Shown here: positions 40,601 through 50,662 of the stretch, in pieces | Layout of the letters: every line of letters begins with the position of its first letter | Position numbering within the stretch: the stretch's first letter is position 1 | The notes under the pieces: model-generated | Told to the model about the DNA's origin: nothing | Databases searched by the model: none | Seen by the model: only the letters and a program-made list of their open reading frames with translations | NCBI GenBank assembly: GCA_028753945.1 | Contig: JAPNXP010000016.1 | Span: 2,388,001-2,452,000, forward strand | Source of the DNA: Hexactinellida sp. DTS-2022 | Taxonomy: Eukaryota > Porifera > Hexactinellida | Direction of reading: 5' to 3' | Length of the DNA stretch: 64,000 bases | Made by a program: the position numbers and the translations under genes

Positions 40601-43600
40601 CAAACAAATTTCAACGGTCCCCCTGGTAATCGCATTACCAAATCACATAGTTTATTATACAGTCAACTCTCGTTATAACGAAGTGCTTGGGACCTGTAAA
40701 TTCATTCGTTATATCCGGATATTCGTTATAAGCGGATAATAATTAATGGATTTAGTGTTCTAGGAGAAAATCTCAATTTTGTTATAAGCGGTTATTTCGT
40801 TATATCCGACTTCGTTATAACGGGAGTTCTCTGTAATATAAACAACCCATAACACAGTTAGAGAATATCCCAGCAATACTATAAGCCTGGTATATTATTC
40901 TATCCTATCGCTTATGGTTGTAGTTATATTGATAAGCTGGGAAGGTCCCGAGGGGCTCTCTCCTGGTTATGCTAATGACAAACTACAGAAGAAGATCGAA
41001 ATATTAGGTAAATTTTAGTTAACCTAATACAGTAGAACTCTATTCATTTCACTTCAAAGCTTTTCCAATACGAATTATACGTATTGTATAATATGGCGGA
41101 CGCATTTTGCAATTTGACCGTCCCGTGGTGTTCGTACTAACAAGGTTCTACTGTATGTTAATATCTAATTAATCTACATTTGTGTTATGATTAGGACAGA
41201 ATTCCTTATTTAGTAATTGAAAAACAGGAAGAAGGTTCATAGTAATTTGTGCGTATGGTTAAATCTCATGTTATTATAACGAAGCAGGATGTTATTCTAG
41301 AGTGTATTGTGTTAGGTAATTAAGTGTAGAAAAGACTACAAATATATTAATTAATAAGATATAGCTATAGTATTATTTCAATAAATGAAAAGAATTAATG
41401 AATTAATATAATTACTTTATTAAATTTGAAGAGTAAAACGTTTTACTTTCAACCCATGTTTCTAAAAATCCGTTTTGTTTGTCTACAGAGTTCAATCATA
41501 AGTATATAACATTTAACGGATATTATATCAAAAATTATCAGTCATTATGGACAATCCTCGTTCGCAGAATTTATATCTAAAAACCATTTTTACTGTGCAG
41601 ATGTCAGTTTTGAAACTATTGAAATTATAAGCGATTAAGTTAATTATGGGCGATTAAGTTAATTATTATAATTATTATAATTATTTATTACAGGGTATAT
41701 GGCAACCGTTTTCCAATATAGTGTTCTTATATCCGATATGTTCTTATAACCGGTGTGCTTATATCCGACATCTACTGTACCTCGAATAAGAACACAAAAC
41801 AGTCCAGTTTCTTCAATCATACAAACAAATATATGACACTCTGCCGTGTTTTATTAGTATAGACTCTAGAGTATAAATTGTATTTAAATTTCCCTCGTGT
41901 TTTGCATAAACTAAATGTCATTATCAGTATAACTTTTTGCATAAACTAAATGTCATTATCAGTATAACTTTTTGCATAAACTAAATGTCATTATCAGTAT
42001 AACTTTTTGCATATACTAAATGTCATTATCAGTATAACTTTTTGCATAAACTAAATGTCATTATCAGTATAACTTTTTGCATATACTAAATGTCATTATC
42101 AGTATAACTTTTTGCATATACTAAATGTCATTATCAGTATAACTTTTTGCATATACTAAATGTCATTATCAGTATAACTTTTTGCATATACTAAATGTCA
42201 TTATCAGTATAACTTTTTGCATATACTAAATGTCATTATCAGTATAACTTTTTGCATATACTAAATGTCATTATCAGTATAACTTTTTGCATATACTAAA
42301 TGTCATTATCAGTATAACTATCATTAAATAACAAATTTATAAATCGTATTATTGCTAGGAGGCAAGATTCTCGGCAAGTGGGAGGTAGACTGTGAGGTGT
42401 ACTCCTCTCTGAATGGAATAGTCGGTCTCACGGACACACAAGCTCCGGCCGCTACCCCGCTAGGCGGCGCCACCGGCCCCCAACAGGCCATATACGTACT
42501 GCACAACTCTAATTATAGTCTCAGCACGTTCGCAATTCTAGAGGACGACACGGTGCTAACTGCTGACTCTAGCTTCGATCAGTTCCTACCACACATGAAA
42601 GCGTTTTATAAGAAAGGTATACAGTAGTAGCCTATTGGTTCCAGGCTTTCATACAGGTATACAGTAGACCAGTGGTTCCAGGCTCTCATACAGCCATTTG
42701 TAAATGCGCTCCTAATCCTGGTCTGATCCAATTTTCATACGCCTAAATCACAAATTAATGTTACGGTATAGGAGAGGATTCCAAATTTTCGCGCTCCTAA
42801 ATAAAAATTTTCCAAAAATCATGCTCCAAAAGGAGCGTCTCGGCTCCTGAATAATTCCTTGCCTGAGGGGACCGACGAATTTGTTCGTATTATTCGGAAT
42901 TCGTATTAACCAGAGTCAGTTGCATGCTTTTGAAAACTTGTATTTTAACCGTTATTCTCCTTAATCACGTTAGTATTATTAATTTAACCAAGAGTCTACT
43001 TTCTACTATACTGTTACGAATCAATTGAAAGTAGAAATACTATCAGCAAATAACTAGAATTTCTACTCAAAAACCTACTCTATTCTAACAAGCATATTAA
43101 CGTTACACAATGAACTTATTTTAGAGCTTAAAATGCTATAAGGAAGTTATATCTCATCATAAGTTCGTAATCTCATTTTGAGCACTCTGAGCAGCTTGAA
43201 ACAATAATATAATCATAATTTTAATACATTCAATTCTGACGAAGTATTTATTAATACTGTAGTTATTTTTGCAATATAAAAGGATTGTCTATCACTCTTG
43301 GAAGCGTTACGTAACGTTTGAAATGCTCTATAAATTCCTTTCAATAGGATACCGTTTCCCCCTACATGTTGTCATCTTATACAGTTTCCAAACTAGCTCT
43401 AAAAGGATTGTCTGTCACACTTTATTAACACATTAATTATTCCCCTCTTGGAAGCGTTAAATAACGTTTGAAGTTTGAACCCATAATTAATACAATTCCT
43501 TTAATAGCATGCCATTTCCCCCTATATATTGTCATGTTACACAATAGCTTTCTAATAGGTCAGAAGAGCGATGCTCGAGGGAACAGATACGAACTGAATG

Positions 43601-45025
43601 AGTTTATAGTTAAAACCGGCGTTGCTACTTATGGTGCTAGTCAGAATAAAACCTTACTTCTGGAAATAACTTATATGAACAGTGATTACCAACACGAGTG
43701 TTTAGGTAGAATAGCAGAATTAGCGAAGCTACTTTTAGACAGCTCGTTTCCTGGCATAGAACCTCCGACAACTGTAAGAGAGGATAAGAAGTTTTCTCCA
43801 TCGGATTTATTGCTACAGTATAAATCCTTATTCTCTCATCTCAAGAAACCAACTGCTATCAAATAACATAATAATATTGTATAATTATACTATCTGTCTA
43901 TTACATATTATTTTGTTTGTTGACTAATTAGTATATCTCGTGATTGATAATATCTTTTCAGATATTTTAGATTGTTTCAATATACCAGTAATTCCGGTAA
44001 TTTTTTCTCAATATATACTTCCCTAGTTTATAGTGTATTCCTTTAATTATTATTATTATTATTATATTTCAAGCATGTGACTCTCTATATGACATTTACA
44101 TATACGTACTTAATATAGAAGTTAATTTATGATTTATGAATTAATGGCCACTAATTTAATTAAATATTGTACTTGGGTGAATTTCAACAACAACAAACTT
44201 ATCATTTCACAAATTTGTGATATTATACACATTTCTAAGAATATTTACCAGTATACAATAATTTAATGGGGATTTGTGGTAAGGATTCATGTAGGTAATT
44301 TACTGTAGAATTCATTAACTAACCCATGCAAATGGTACATCTTTGAAGATTTAATTGTTTTTGCAGATATGTTAATTTTATGGTCACATTCTAAAAACTT
44401 GGAATTTGCTTAAGTAATTAAATCACAAAGTCTAGGTTTAGCAAATGCTTGTGAGAATATTGGATAGGAAATTGGTTGCTGAATAATGTTACGTATATTA
44501 AATGTACTTCTTTTAATTAGAAATTACAGCCAGCTCTCGTTATAACGAAGTGCTTGGGACCTGTAAATTCCTTTGTTATATCCGGATATTCGTTATAAGC
44601 GGATAATAATTAATGTATTTAGTGCTCTGGGGAAAATATCCATTCGTTATACTTATATCCGACTTCGTTATAACGAGTTCACTGTAATAATTAATCGAAT
44701 AAATTTAATTCTAGCTGAATGTAAAAGAAATTGTAAAATATTCCAATCGCAGGTATGATTTGCTAGTACGATAAATCGCATAATTCAATTTTGTAAATCT
44801 ACTGCTACGGAAATATAATTAGTATAACAAGAAATTATATTATCTATATTTTTAAACAGCATTAACAATACAACACAACAACAACAACAACAACTCACCG
44901 ATTAGTCCAGAAATAGAAATAAATATATCTTTGGTGCTAGCAACTTGATCAAGAGTTAAGAGTTCTGAAGTTTTATAACCAGAAGAACTGGTGTTAACTT
45001 TATCAGGTGTATCCTCAGTTGCCAT
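37609..45025 (-). CDS. Deoxynucleoside kinase
   Basis: Five minus-strand exons: 44899-45025, 39838-39971, 39029-39213, 38040-38267 and 37609-37657. They give 240 aa with all phases consistent. The enzyme phosphorylates deoxynucleosides to monophosphates (salvage of dNTP precursors). The P-loop is ISGLIGAGKTT (K46), built across intron 1. Then come the substrate-side CFYEPVIDN and FPLQVYLLNRRFQQHQ, the D/E-R-S-like motif QDRTIYEDSVFAKVL, NLIIHLDVSP, and the arginine-rich LID RRIDARSRDCESG. DRTIYED and RDCESG resemble bacterial and amoebal deoxyadenosine/deoxyguanosine kinases more than animal dCK/TK2 (which have ERS-x-YSDR). No mitochondrial presequence is obvious. MED20 lies inside intron 1 on the other strand. 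The final exon is only 16 codons long, but its donor (AG|gtaagt) and acceptor (CTTAG) are strong. Confidence 0.9.
37733..37925. mobile_element. TA1 MITE in the kinase, intron 4
   Basis: CAGTAGAACCTCGTTAATAC to CTAACGAGCTTCTACTG. The TA1 sub-form with ATTGAATAGCCATTGTAGGG and TGGAACTGTTGTTCGTC is shared with 39638-39810. Confidence 0.83.
38294..38480. mobile_element. TA3 MITE, near full length
   Basis: CAGTGGTAGTCGCGTAATAG to ATAGGCGAACAACACTGTA. It has the full internal order AGTCGCATTTTGCAGG, GCGAACTTACTATTAGACG, GCTCGCTTGGGGACTGAAAA and AGCAATTGCTAATAGGCG. Confidence 0.85.
38845..39013. mobile_element. TA5 MITE, reverse orientation
   Basis: It has ACAAGCCTTATTGGTCCCAA, ATGGTTTGTATTAAATTGAG and TGGTCCCTTGAATATTAATA. 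It ends at the exon 3 donor of the kinase (39029). Confidence 0.75.
39638..39810. mobile_element. TA1 MITE beside kinase exon 2
   Basis: CAGTAGAACCTCGTTAGTAC to ATTAACGAGGTTCTATTGTA. It ends 28 bp from the exon 2 donor at 39838. Confidence 0.83.
40497..40640. mobile_element. TA2 MITE, right end lost
   Basis: It starts CAGTAGACTCGTTAAACAAA, with GGATAAGGCGAAATATCGGT and AACGGTCCCCCTGGTAATCG. Confidence 0.72.
40661..40836. mobile_element. TA4 MITE, complete
   Basis: CAGTCAACTCTCGTTATAAC to GTTATAACGGGAGTTCTCTG. It shows CTTGGGACCTGTAAATTC and the boxes CGTTATAAGCGG and CGTTATATCCG repeated. Confidence 0.85.
40914..43866 (+). CDS. MED20: Mediator subunit MED20
   Basis: Three exons, 40914-41007, 42359-42616 and 43559-43866, give 219 aa (human MED20: 212). 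Junctions are phase 1 in both introns, with ATTAG|gtaaat and AAAG|gtatac donors and GCTAG, AATAG acceptors. MED20 is part of the Mediator head module, pairing with MED18 to bridge transcription factors and RNA polymerase II. Exon 1 gives the N-terminal strand (VVVILISWEGPEGLSPG ... KKIEILG). Exon 2 gives GKWEVDCEVYSS, AIYVLHNSNYSLSTFAILED and SSFDQFLPHMKAFY, aligned with MED20 YVMHNSEYPLSCFALFE and NFDVLMVKLKGFF. Exon 3 gives ARGNRYELNEFIVKTGVATY and the PSDLLLQYKSLFSHL tail. The whole gene sits antisense in intron 1 of the deoxynucleoside kinase. Intron 1 carries a 35-bp minisatellite. Confidence 0.92.
41030..41158. mobile_element. TA1 MITE, shortened, MED20 intron 1
   Basis: CAGTAGAACTCTATTCATTT to CTAACAAGGTTCTACTGTA. 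The interior has lost one box but keeps ACCGTCCCGTGGTGTTCGTA. Confidence 0.75.
41690..41781. mobile_element. TA6 MITE, right half
   Basis: It has GGTATATGGCAACCGTTTTC, ATAGTGTTCTTATATCCGAT and CGGTGTGCTTATATCCGACA, then CTACTG. It is identical in order to 50580-50662. The left half is absent. Confidence 0.78.
41899..42319. repeat. 35-bp minisatellite, about twelve units
   Basis: The unit is ACTTTTTGCATAAACTAAAT followed by GTCATTATCAGTATA. Units differ mainly by AAACT versus ATACT, and the ATACT type dominates the right part, which indicates stepwise spreading of a variant. It ends about 40 bp before MED20 exon 2. Confidence 0.95.
42650..42865. repeat. GAGCG-type repeat, copy 2, reverse
   Basis: It has CAGCCATTTGTAAATGCGCT, AATCCTGGTCTGATCCAATT, ATAGGAGAGGATTCCAAATT and CCAAAAGGAGCGTCTCGG. 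It is the reverse complement of 61500-61680. Confidence 0.75.
42870..43010. mobile_element. TA2 MITE, left end lost
   Basis: It has AGGGGACCGACGAATTTGTT, AATTCGTATTAACCAGAGTC and ATTTAACCAAGAGTCTAC. Confidence 0.65.
43285..43560. repeat. Tandem duplication spanning the MED20 exon 3 acceptor
   Basis: The block CTCTTGGAAGCGTTA(C/A), TAACGTTTGAA, AATTCCTTT(C/-)AATAG and CATTTCCCCCTATATATTGT is present at about 43297-43395 and 43444-43560 with about 85 % similarity. Only the second copy leads into the exon. Confidence 0.8.
44528..44687. mobile_element. TA4 MITE in kinase intron 1
   Basis: AGCTCTCGTTATAACGAAGT to TCGTTATAACGAGTTCACTG. Same order as 40661-40836. Confidence 0.82.
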
Positions 45026-46096
45026 TAAACGAATAATCCAAATACTTTATAAATATAATCTAATTGCAGTAATGTATGCCATGCATTAAATCAATTTACC
45101 ATAGAATAGAAATTAGTGTTTGTGTTTAAATTAATAATCATTTGAATAGTAACGACGATAATCACAAATAGCTAAAATTGTGGAGATAAATTTCACTGGT
45201 TTGATAATATTGGTTATGTAACAAATTTGAATTCGAGCTAGTAATTTGTTGCGTATTGACTAGTTAATTAAGAATAAAGATCACATTTGGAGATTTGGAT
45301 TATTCGCGCAAAATGAAGGAACTAACCTTTTAGAAGTTTCTACAATTTTCCACGTATCACCTTTGGTCGGCCCAGATCTTTATGTATTATAATCGTTACA
45401 AAATTTGAGAGAAAAAAGTAGAAGTATGTATGCTATAATTTCTACATAATTTAATGAGAGTAGAAAAAAGAGGGATATATTTGTATAAATTTCTACTGCT
45501 TTATAATTATAATTAATATATATCTAGGTGTTTTCTGAATTTTTAACTTGATAAATATCGCAATACTATATCAAGAAATTCTAATTATTGGCTATAAAGG
45601 TTAGTAAGTATATATTTGTTAAATTTAACCCTTCATTATGCAGTTATACGTATACATTACATACTTCTATTCTAGAACTTGTTTTGGTAGAGAAATTCAA
45701 TTATAGCAATAATAGTAATAATAAATAATTTAGTAGCAATTATAATTCAATTTTTAATAATTAATATTTTAAAAATAGTCAATCAATCAATATAGGTTTG
45801 CCCCAACCTTTAGAAATGGTACAAACTAATTATTTACTAAAACAATAAATTGACAAAAATTCCTAATAAATATTTCATTATTCCGAGTTTATAATGTAAG
45901 TACGTATGTCCCTTAATTACCCCCATAATCTACTTTTATGGTTATTTGAACTTCTAATTTTCTCATGAATCAACATTCTTGGCTCAAAATAAGGTAATTG
46001 AAATATATTAGATCATATTTGGAATATAATTCTTTATTTAGCAAATTATCAGTTGTGTAGAATAACAGTCCATATATATATGTAGATTTATTACTA

Positions 46097-46198
46097 CAGT
46101 CAACTCCGCTTAATAGAGCCACCGGTTAATCGGTTTCTCCGCTTAATCGGGTCAAAACAACCTGGTCCCGAGGTGGCTCTATTAAGCGGAGTTGACTG
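46097..46198. mobile_element. TA7 MITE, near-perfect hairpin
   Basis: CAGTCAACTCCGCTTAATAG to ATTAAGCGGAGTTGACTG, TA on both sides. It contains CACCGGTTAATCGG and CCTGGTCCCGAGGTGGCTCT. Near-identity of the arms suggests recent activity. Confidence 0.9.
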
Positions 46199-46505
46199 TA
46201 ATTCTATTTTCCAGGAAAATAATTAAATTGAAAGCAATTTGTCCTAATTACAATTTCGTTTCTGAAGAAAGTTTCCAGATGCTAGAAGCCTTAAATTTTA
46301 TGTATTTGTGGGAAATTGAGAATGGAAATTGTGCATCTCTAATTGTTTTTAAAAATTATTTCCCCACTACTTAGTACAAATTATACTAGAGACAAAAGTT
46401 ATTTCTACACACAAAAGTAATAATGGTATTATTTTAAATAAAGGGAGTGATTTCAGTAGTCGGCACAGTAAAAATATTATAACTTGAATAATACAAAATA
46501 TACGT

Positions 46506-46968
46506 ACAGTTGAAACCGGGTTTTACTAACACCGGGTAATTCTAACAATCAGTTTTTTCTACAGAATTTTATTGCACTTATTATTTAATTCATTATTATA
46601 GTTAATTTATATCTGTTTTTTTCTAATTCTGGTTATTCTAACTTTTCGATTTATTCTAACTTATATGCGGTGTAATAAATTCCAACTTGACTAGTATTTT
46701 CCATTGATTTTTCTAACTAGCGGTTTATTAAAATAATCGGTTTATTCTAACTAATATCTGCCAACCTATTTCAGGCTCCAATTTAAACTCACAATCAGTA
46801 ATTTTGTCCCAACTAAAAATCCTGTCCGAATGTAATTAACCACTGTATGCCTGTACAGAACAACCAAAATAGTTAAATCCCTGTAAGGTTGGCAGATCGG
46901 TTTATTATAACTATTCTTACTTGTAAAGAAATGGTTAGAAAAAACCGGTTTCTAGTAACTTTCTACTG
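46506..46968. mobile_element. TA10 element, 463 bp
   Basis: CAGTTGAAACCGGGTTTTAC to AACCGGTTTCTAGTAACTTT then CTACTG. The box TTCTAAC(A/T) recurs at least eight times (TATTCTAACTTATATGC, TTTATTCTAACTAATA). It is the longest TA-flanked element here and has no coding frame. Confidence 0.8.
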
Positions 46969-47280
46969 TGTAATTTTTTTTAATACATTAAGAATTGAAG
47001 AGCTTAACTAATAGGATAACAGATAAATTCGTATCGTTTACATTTACATATCTGATTTCATTATAGTATATAGTATGTACATCCAATCAATAGTAGTTTA
47101 CGTTGAAACAGTATATCAGATTAGTTCAAGCAATTTAATTCATTTCATAATTTGGGAAAAAGATGTATATAGTATAGTGGTATCAAACAATAAATATACA
47201 CTAAATTATATTACTTTACAAATGAAAATATACTTGTAATTATAAAATACTGCTTAGAGTATATAAAGTAATATGAGTCA

Positions 47281-48039
47281 TTAGTTAACAGTATACTTCG
47301 AATTACTGGAATAGTCTGTGCATTGTCCCATATGCCTCATAGCCCTATAAGAAGGGTGTGGGTCGATACAAATAGAGTGTTGTACCACTGGTCTGATTAT
47401 GCTCTGAGGGAACATTCCTCTCTCAGGCTCCTCACTATAGTGTGCCGTGTTATTGTTGGGAACCCCAGTACTGCTGTAGTAGGAGGGAATATACTCAGGA
47501 GGGCTGGAGTAGTTAGAAGGAACATATTCAGTAGAGGAACTGTTGTAAGAAGAATTAAATTGATTAAATTCAGTGTAGTTTGAAGGAACATATTGAGTAG
47601 AGCTAGTGTAGTAAGAGTGTATGTAGTCAGGAGGGCTGGAAGGAGTATACTCAGCAGGCAAGCTCTCGTTCACAGAAGAGGCGGCTACAGGTGTGTACAG
47701 AGGGGAAGAGAGAGAGCTTATCACAGAGGAGTGTGGCTCCAAATGTGTTGAATGCTTGGGAGGAGAGTGTGGAGGTATTCTCAGGGGATGCAGAGATGGG
47801 GGCGTAGGCATGAGACGGAATTCTTCGCAATAAAGTGCACCATTCGAATCCTGATAGGTGCAAGCGTAGGAACCGAATGTTCCCGCTTGTATGCAGTTAT
47901 ATTCTAAGCAGTGCCCTCTCTCGAGATTAATATGCACGTTATTTCGGAACCAGTGGTGGTTGTAGAAATGTAGTTTGCAGGAGGCCTTGAGTTGTATGGC
48001 TTCTCCTATATTTCTGTATAAAATAGGGTGGCTACTCAT
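47281..48039 (-). CDS. Ig-like domain protein with Pro/Ser/Tyr-rich tail and PHxS motif
   Basis: Intronless, 252 aa from the ATG at 48039, function unknown. Residues 10-76 resemble an Ig-like domain: C21, W30 in HHWFRN, then G56-x-Y58-x-C60 and a closing strand EEFRL. There is no signal peptide or membrane segment, so if translated as read it is intracellular. Residues 78-200 are rich in Pro, Ser and Tyr with repeats of SSTQYVPSNY/SSTEYVPSNY and PPEYIPSYY. Near the C terminus is VVQHSICIDPHPSYR, which matches motifs in the two genes at 60196 and 63083; LHPLRIPPHSP and HLEPHSS are weaker internal copies. A TATA-like AAAGTATAAATAGGGG lies 48-62 bp upstream of the ATG. Secreted or membrane function through an unseen upstream exon remains possible. 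Confidence 0.72.
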   Translation of the reverse strand: MSSHPILYRNIGEAIQLKASCKLHFYNHHWFRNNVHINLERGHCLEYNCIQAGTFGSYACTYQDSNGALYCEEFRLMPTPPSLHPLRIPPHSPPKHSTHLEPHSSVISSLSSPLYTPVAASSVNESLPAEYTPSSPPDYIHSYYTSSTQYVPSNYTEFNQFNSSYNSSSTEYVPSNYSSPPEYIPSYYSSTGVPNNNTAHYSEEPERGMFPQSIIRPVVQHSICIDPHPSYRAMRHMGQCTDYSSNSKYTVN

Positions 48040-48085
48040 TGTTTGATGCTTTGAATTATTCCTTATTTCAATATAACAAAGTGGC

Positions 48086-48102
48086 CCCTATTTATACTTT
48101 TC
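48086..48102 (-). promoter_or_regulatory. TATA-like element of the 47281 gene
   Basis: On the minus strand it reads AAAGTATAAATAGGGG. It lies about 50 bp before the start codon, a spacing compatible with a core promoter and a short 5' leader. Comparable TATA words stand before 60810 and 63604. Confidence 0.5.
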
Positions 48103-48779
48103 TGAACGAAACTCATGACTTTAGGTATAGTATATTATTCAACATTACCGCTAAACTAAAATTAGAATAATAATTCAGTGCTGTACATAATGTAATAGTA
48201 ACGAATGAAAATTTAACCAAATTAGGAGTATGATGGGAGTAATAATTAAATTGATAAGCATTACATATATTACATAAGCTAGGATATTATCATTAATTCG
48301 TAGTAATAAAATCTAAAGCAAAAATTGTACAATTTTTGATTATTAACAGAATTAGAATTCCAGTTTACAAAAGTATATTGACGCTAATAATATACAACAC
48401 AACACATGATTAAACCCGTCATTGCTACTGTATAATATATTTGATTTGTTTGTTAACTTTTACAAAATAACGTGATTCTAAAATGTAGATCTATATAACT
48501 TTAGTCATTCTCCTTATACAAAATAATACAAATTAGTTGTGCACGTGAGAGCATGTGAGAGACATTATCCTATACAATTGTGTTTAATAGATTTGAACTG
48601 CTTCGTTTACATAAAAAGTAGAAAAACAATTCAAAGTAATTTACTTAGAGGTAAGATGAACCCTGTAGTTTTTGTAAAATAGGCAATCAAATAGTTTGTG
48701 TAGGCTAGTGTATATAAAGAGATTATACGTATTGATTGTAGCAAGAACAACTTGGTCTTAAAATCTGAAATGTCACAAT

Positions 48780-48860
48780 CAGGCTTTTATCCAGGTTAAT
48801 TTTTCTGTGCGACTAGATTATGTTTGAGCTCGCTCACATGCGCCAAAAAATTCAATTTGT
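48780..48860. repeat. TTTATCCAGG/GCGAGCTC repeat fragment
   Basis: It has GGCTTTTATCCAGGTTAATT and GTTTGAGCTCGCTCACATGC. Related sequence is at 51600-51785, where both ends are present, and 35410-35450. Confidence 0.5.
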
Positions 48861-48947
48861 ATTATGTCTTAGTTAAACTGACATCCTATAATTATTGCTT
48901 TCAATAAAGAATCGTTTGTCTGAACCAACTATTATATTATCAAATAA

Positions 48948-49038
48948 TGAATCCATGCAAAGTTCCTATTATAATTTCAGAGCCTGAATCTCAGAATGCA
49001 ACTGTTGGGAGTACCGTTACGTTTAAGGTGAGTGTGTC
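48948..49038 (+). CDS. First exon of an Ig-like domain gene, partial
   Basis: It reads from the ATG at 48948: MNPCKVPIIISEPESQNATV then GSTVTFKVSVSG. The P-x-S-x-x-x-x-V-G-S-x-V-T-F pattern is the A'-B strand region of an I-set Ig domain. Two donors are possible: AAG|gtgagt (exon end 49026) and TGGA|gtaaga (exon end about 49038), both phase 0; the frame closes with TAATAG at about 49058. There is no signal peptide. I could not find the next exon in the following 10 kb of AT-rich DNA. It is divergent from the Ig-containing gene at 47281-48039, 0.9 kb away. It could also be a pseudogene fragment. Confidence 0.45.
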
Positions 49039-49239
49039 TGGAGTAAGACTCACTTATTAATAGCCTTTTAATCCCCCAGGAATATACATAAATAATTGTA
49101 AAATCAAATATTATTAAATATTATCCAAATAACTAAGAGGCTATTGGAGATATGACCGCTACACAATAGTAGTTGATGAAATTATGAAATCAGTTAACAA
49201 ATCTCAACTGTCTCGAGTACATTTCGCACCCATAAAATT

Positions 49240-49352
49240 TTCTAAAAGTACTAAAATCATGATTAGTTTCTAAAAAGTACTTAAACCATAATTAGTTTCT
49301 AAAAGTACTTAAATCATAATTAGTTTCTAAAAGTACTTAAATCATATTTAGT
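49240..49352. repeat. ~31-bp tandem array, four units
   Basis: The unit is about TAGTTTCTAAAAGTACTTAA followed by ATCATAAT. Four imperfect copies. Confidence 0.75.
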
Positions 49353-49844
49353 TTCATAACAATTATTTTTATCTTCATACGTTAATCTAGCGTAGAATAT
49401 AGTTGACCTATATCACTTTTGATAAAAGAATTAATGTTAGTAAGATAATAATTACGAATGCAACCAAAGCAAAAATGAGTTTAATTATCAATTGGATCAT
49501 GAAAGTAATCAGAAACTATGTACTCCCCAATAATAACCAGCTGAAACGAAACATTGCAAAATATATTGGCCCGTAACACCTTTATACTTGCATGTGATAA
49601 AAGTTTTGCACCACCAATTGATTTCAGGATTTTTATTAGAATAGAAAGGAAGTGCTATTAAAGTTAATTAAACACAAATATTTCAAATTATGCTTCGAGA
49701 CGTAATTAGAAATAAATTTACACTCAATCAAACTCATCATGAGGAGTACAATTAAAATAACCAGTGTATGCTTGCTAATACGCTTGTTGATTGTTATTGC
49801 TTGTTTATTTAAACATTAATTAGATAATATTTACTATCTATATT

Positions 49845-49906
49845 ATTAAAACTCGATTGTTGTGTGTGTATGTGTGTGACCGATACCGAAGGGCTCGTTG
49901 GTAAAT
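49845..49906. mobile_element. Short copy of the Helitron-like element
   Basis: TCTATATTATTAAAACTCGA at the left, a TGTGTGTGTATGTGTGTG run, and ACCGATACCGAAGGGCTCGT at the right. It joins the two ends of the long element at 52475-53897 with the middle missing. Confidence 0.6.
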
Positions 49907-50498
49907 AAAATCTTAATTAATAAAAAAAAACAAGCCGTACCAATCAACAAGCAAACACAATTTTATCCTCATTTTACTCTTTTCGTGTACTTTATGCTAA
50001 ATAGACAAAGTTCAAATGAAATTCTATTTATAACTTGAATCCCAGATCACTAAAGTTCAATCTTCAAGAGTTTCAATTTGCTAAAACAGCCTACCTAGTT
50101 CTTGTTGATCACATTGGTATTTGCCTATATCATAATAATACGCAGTAGATTTCAATGAACTTTGCTGTTTAAGTCCTTAGTTTACTCCTTACTGAAATTA
50201 ATATCATCTGATTAGCAAACAAATTAGTAATTTGAACTAATATACGTATTTATATTGGTACTGACATGGTTATTAATATGGAAACTAACACGGTACAAAA
50301 TTCTACTTTGCCTTGAATATCAAAAGTAATGATAATTAAATAATTATTGTTTTTGTACATTTTAAAGTACATAACCTGTTGTGTTCAATCATGATAATTT
50401 GGCTCAAAATAATTCGGATAACGAAAATTAATCTGGGAAGTCATATTTAATTAAGTATTTGTAGTTTCTAAATTGCCAAGTGTTGATAATACGTACTA

Positions 50499-50662
50499 CA
50501 GTGGATGCACATCGTCGGGAACTGCACTTAATGTGCTTATAACCGGCATGTTCTTATAACGGACATAAGTTATATAGGGATATGGCAACCGTTTTCCAAA
50601 ATAGTGTTCTTATATCCGATATGTTCTTATAACCGGTGTGCTTATATCCGACATCTACTGTA
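50499..50662. mobile_element. TA6 MITE
   Basis: CAGTGGATGCACATCGTCGG to CTTATATCCGACATCTACTG, TA on both sides. It has GTGCTTATAACCGGCATG and GGCAACCGTTTTCCAAAATA. Confidence 0.85.

Larger units (their letters stand above)
45026..47280. other. Gap between the kinase and the accessory genes
   Basis: 2.2 kb of very AT-rich DNA. Apart from the TA7 (46097) and TA10 (46506) elements I see nothing. The 60-codon frame at 46192-46374 overlaps a TA7 end and has no recognisable homology. Confidence 0.5.

Noticed and set aside
41899-42319. Regular 35-bp repeat array resembling a CRISPR
   Set aside because: There are no unique spacers between units; it is a plain minisatellite in an intron of a eukaryotic gene.
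46192-46374. 60-codon plus-strand frame
   Set aside because: It begins in the end of a TA7 MITE; no homology, no splice sites, composition like its surroundings.
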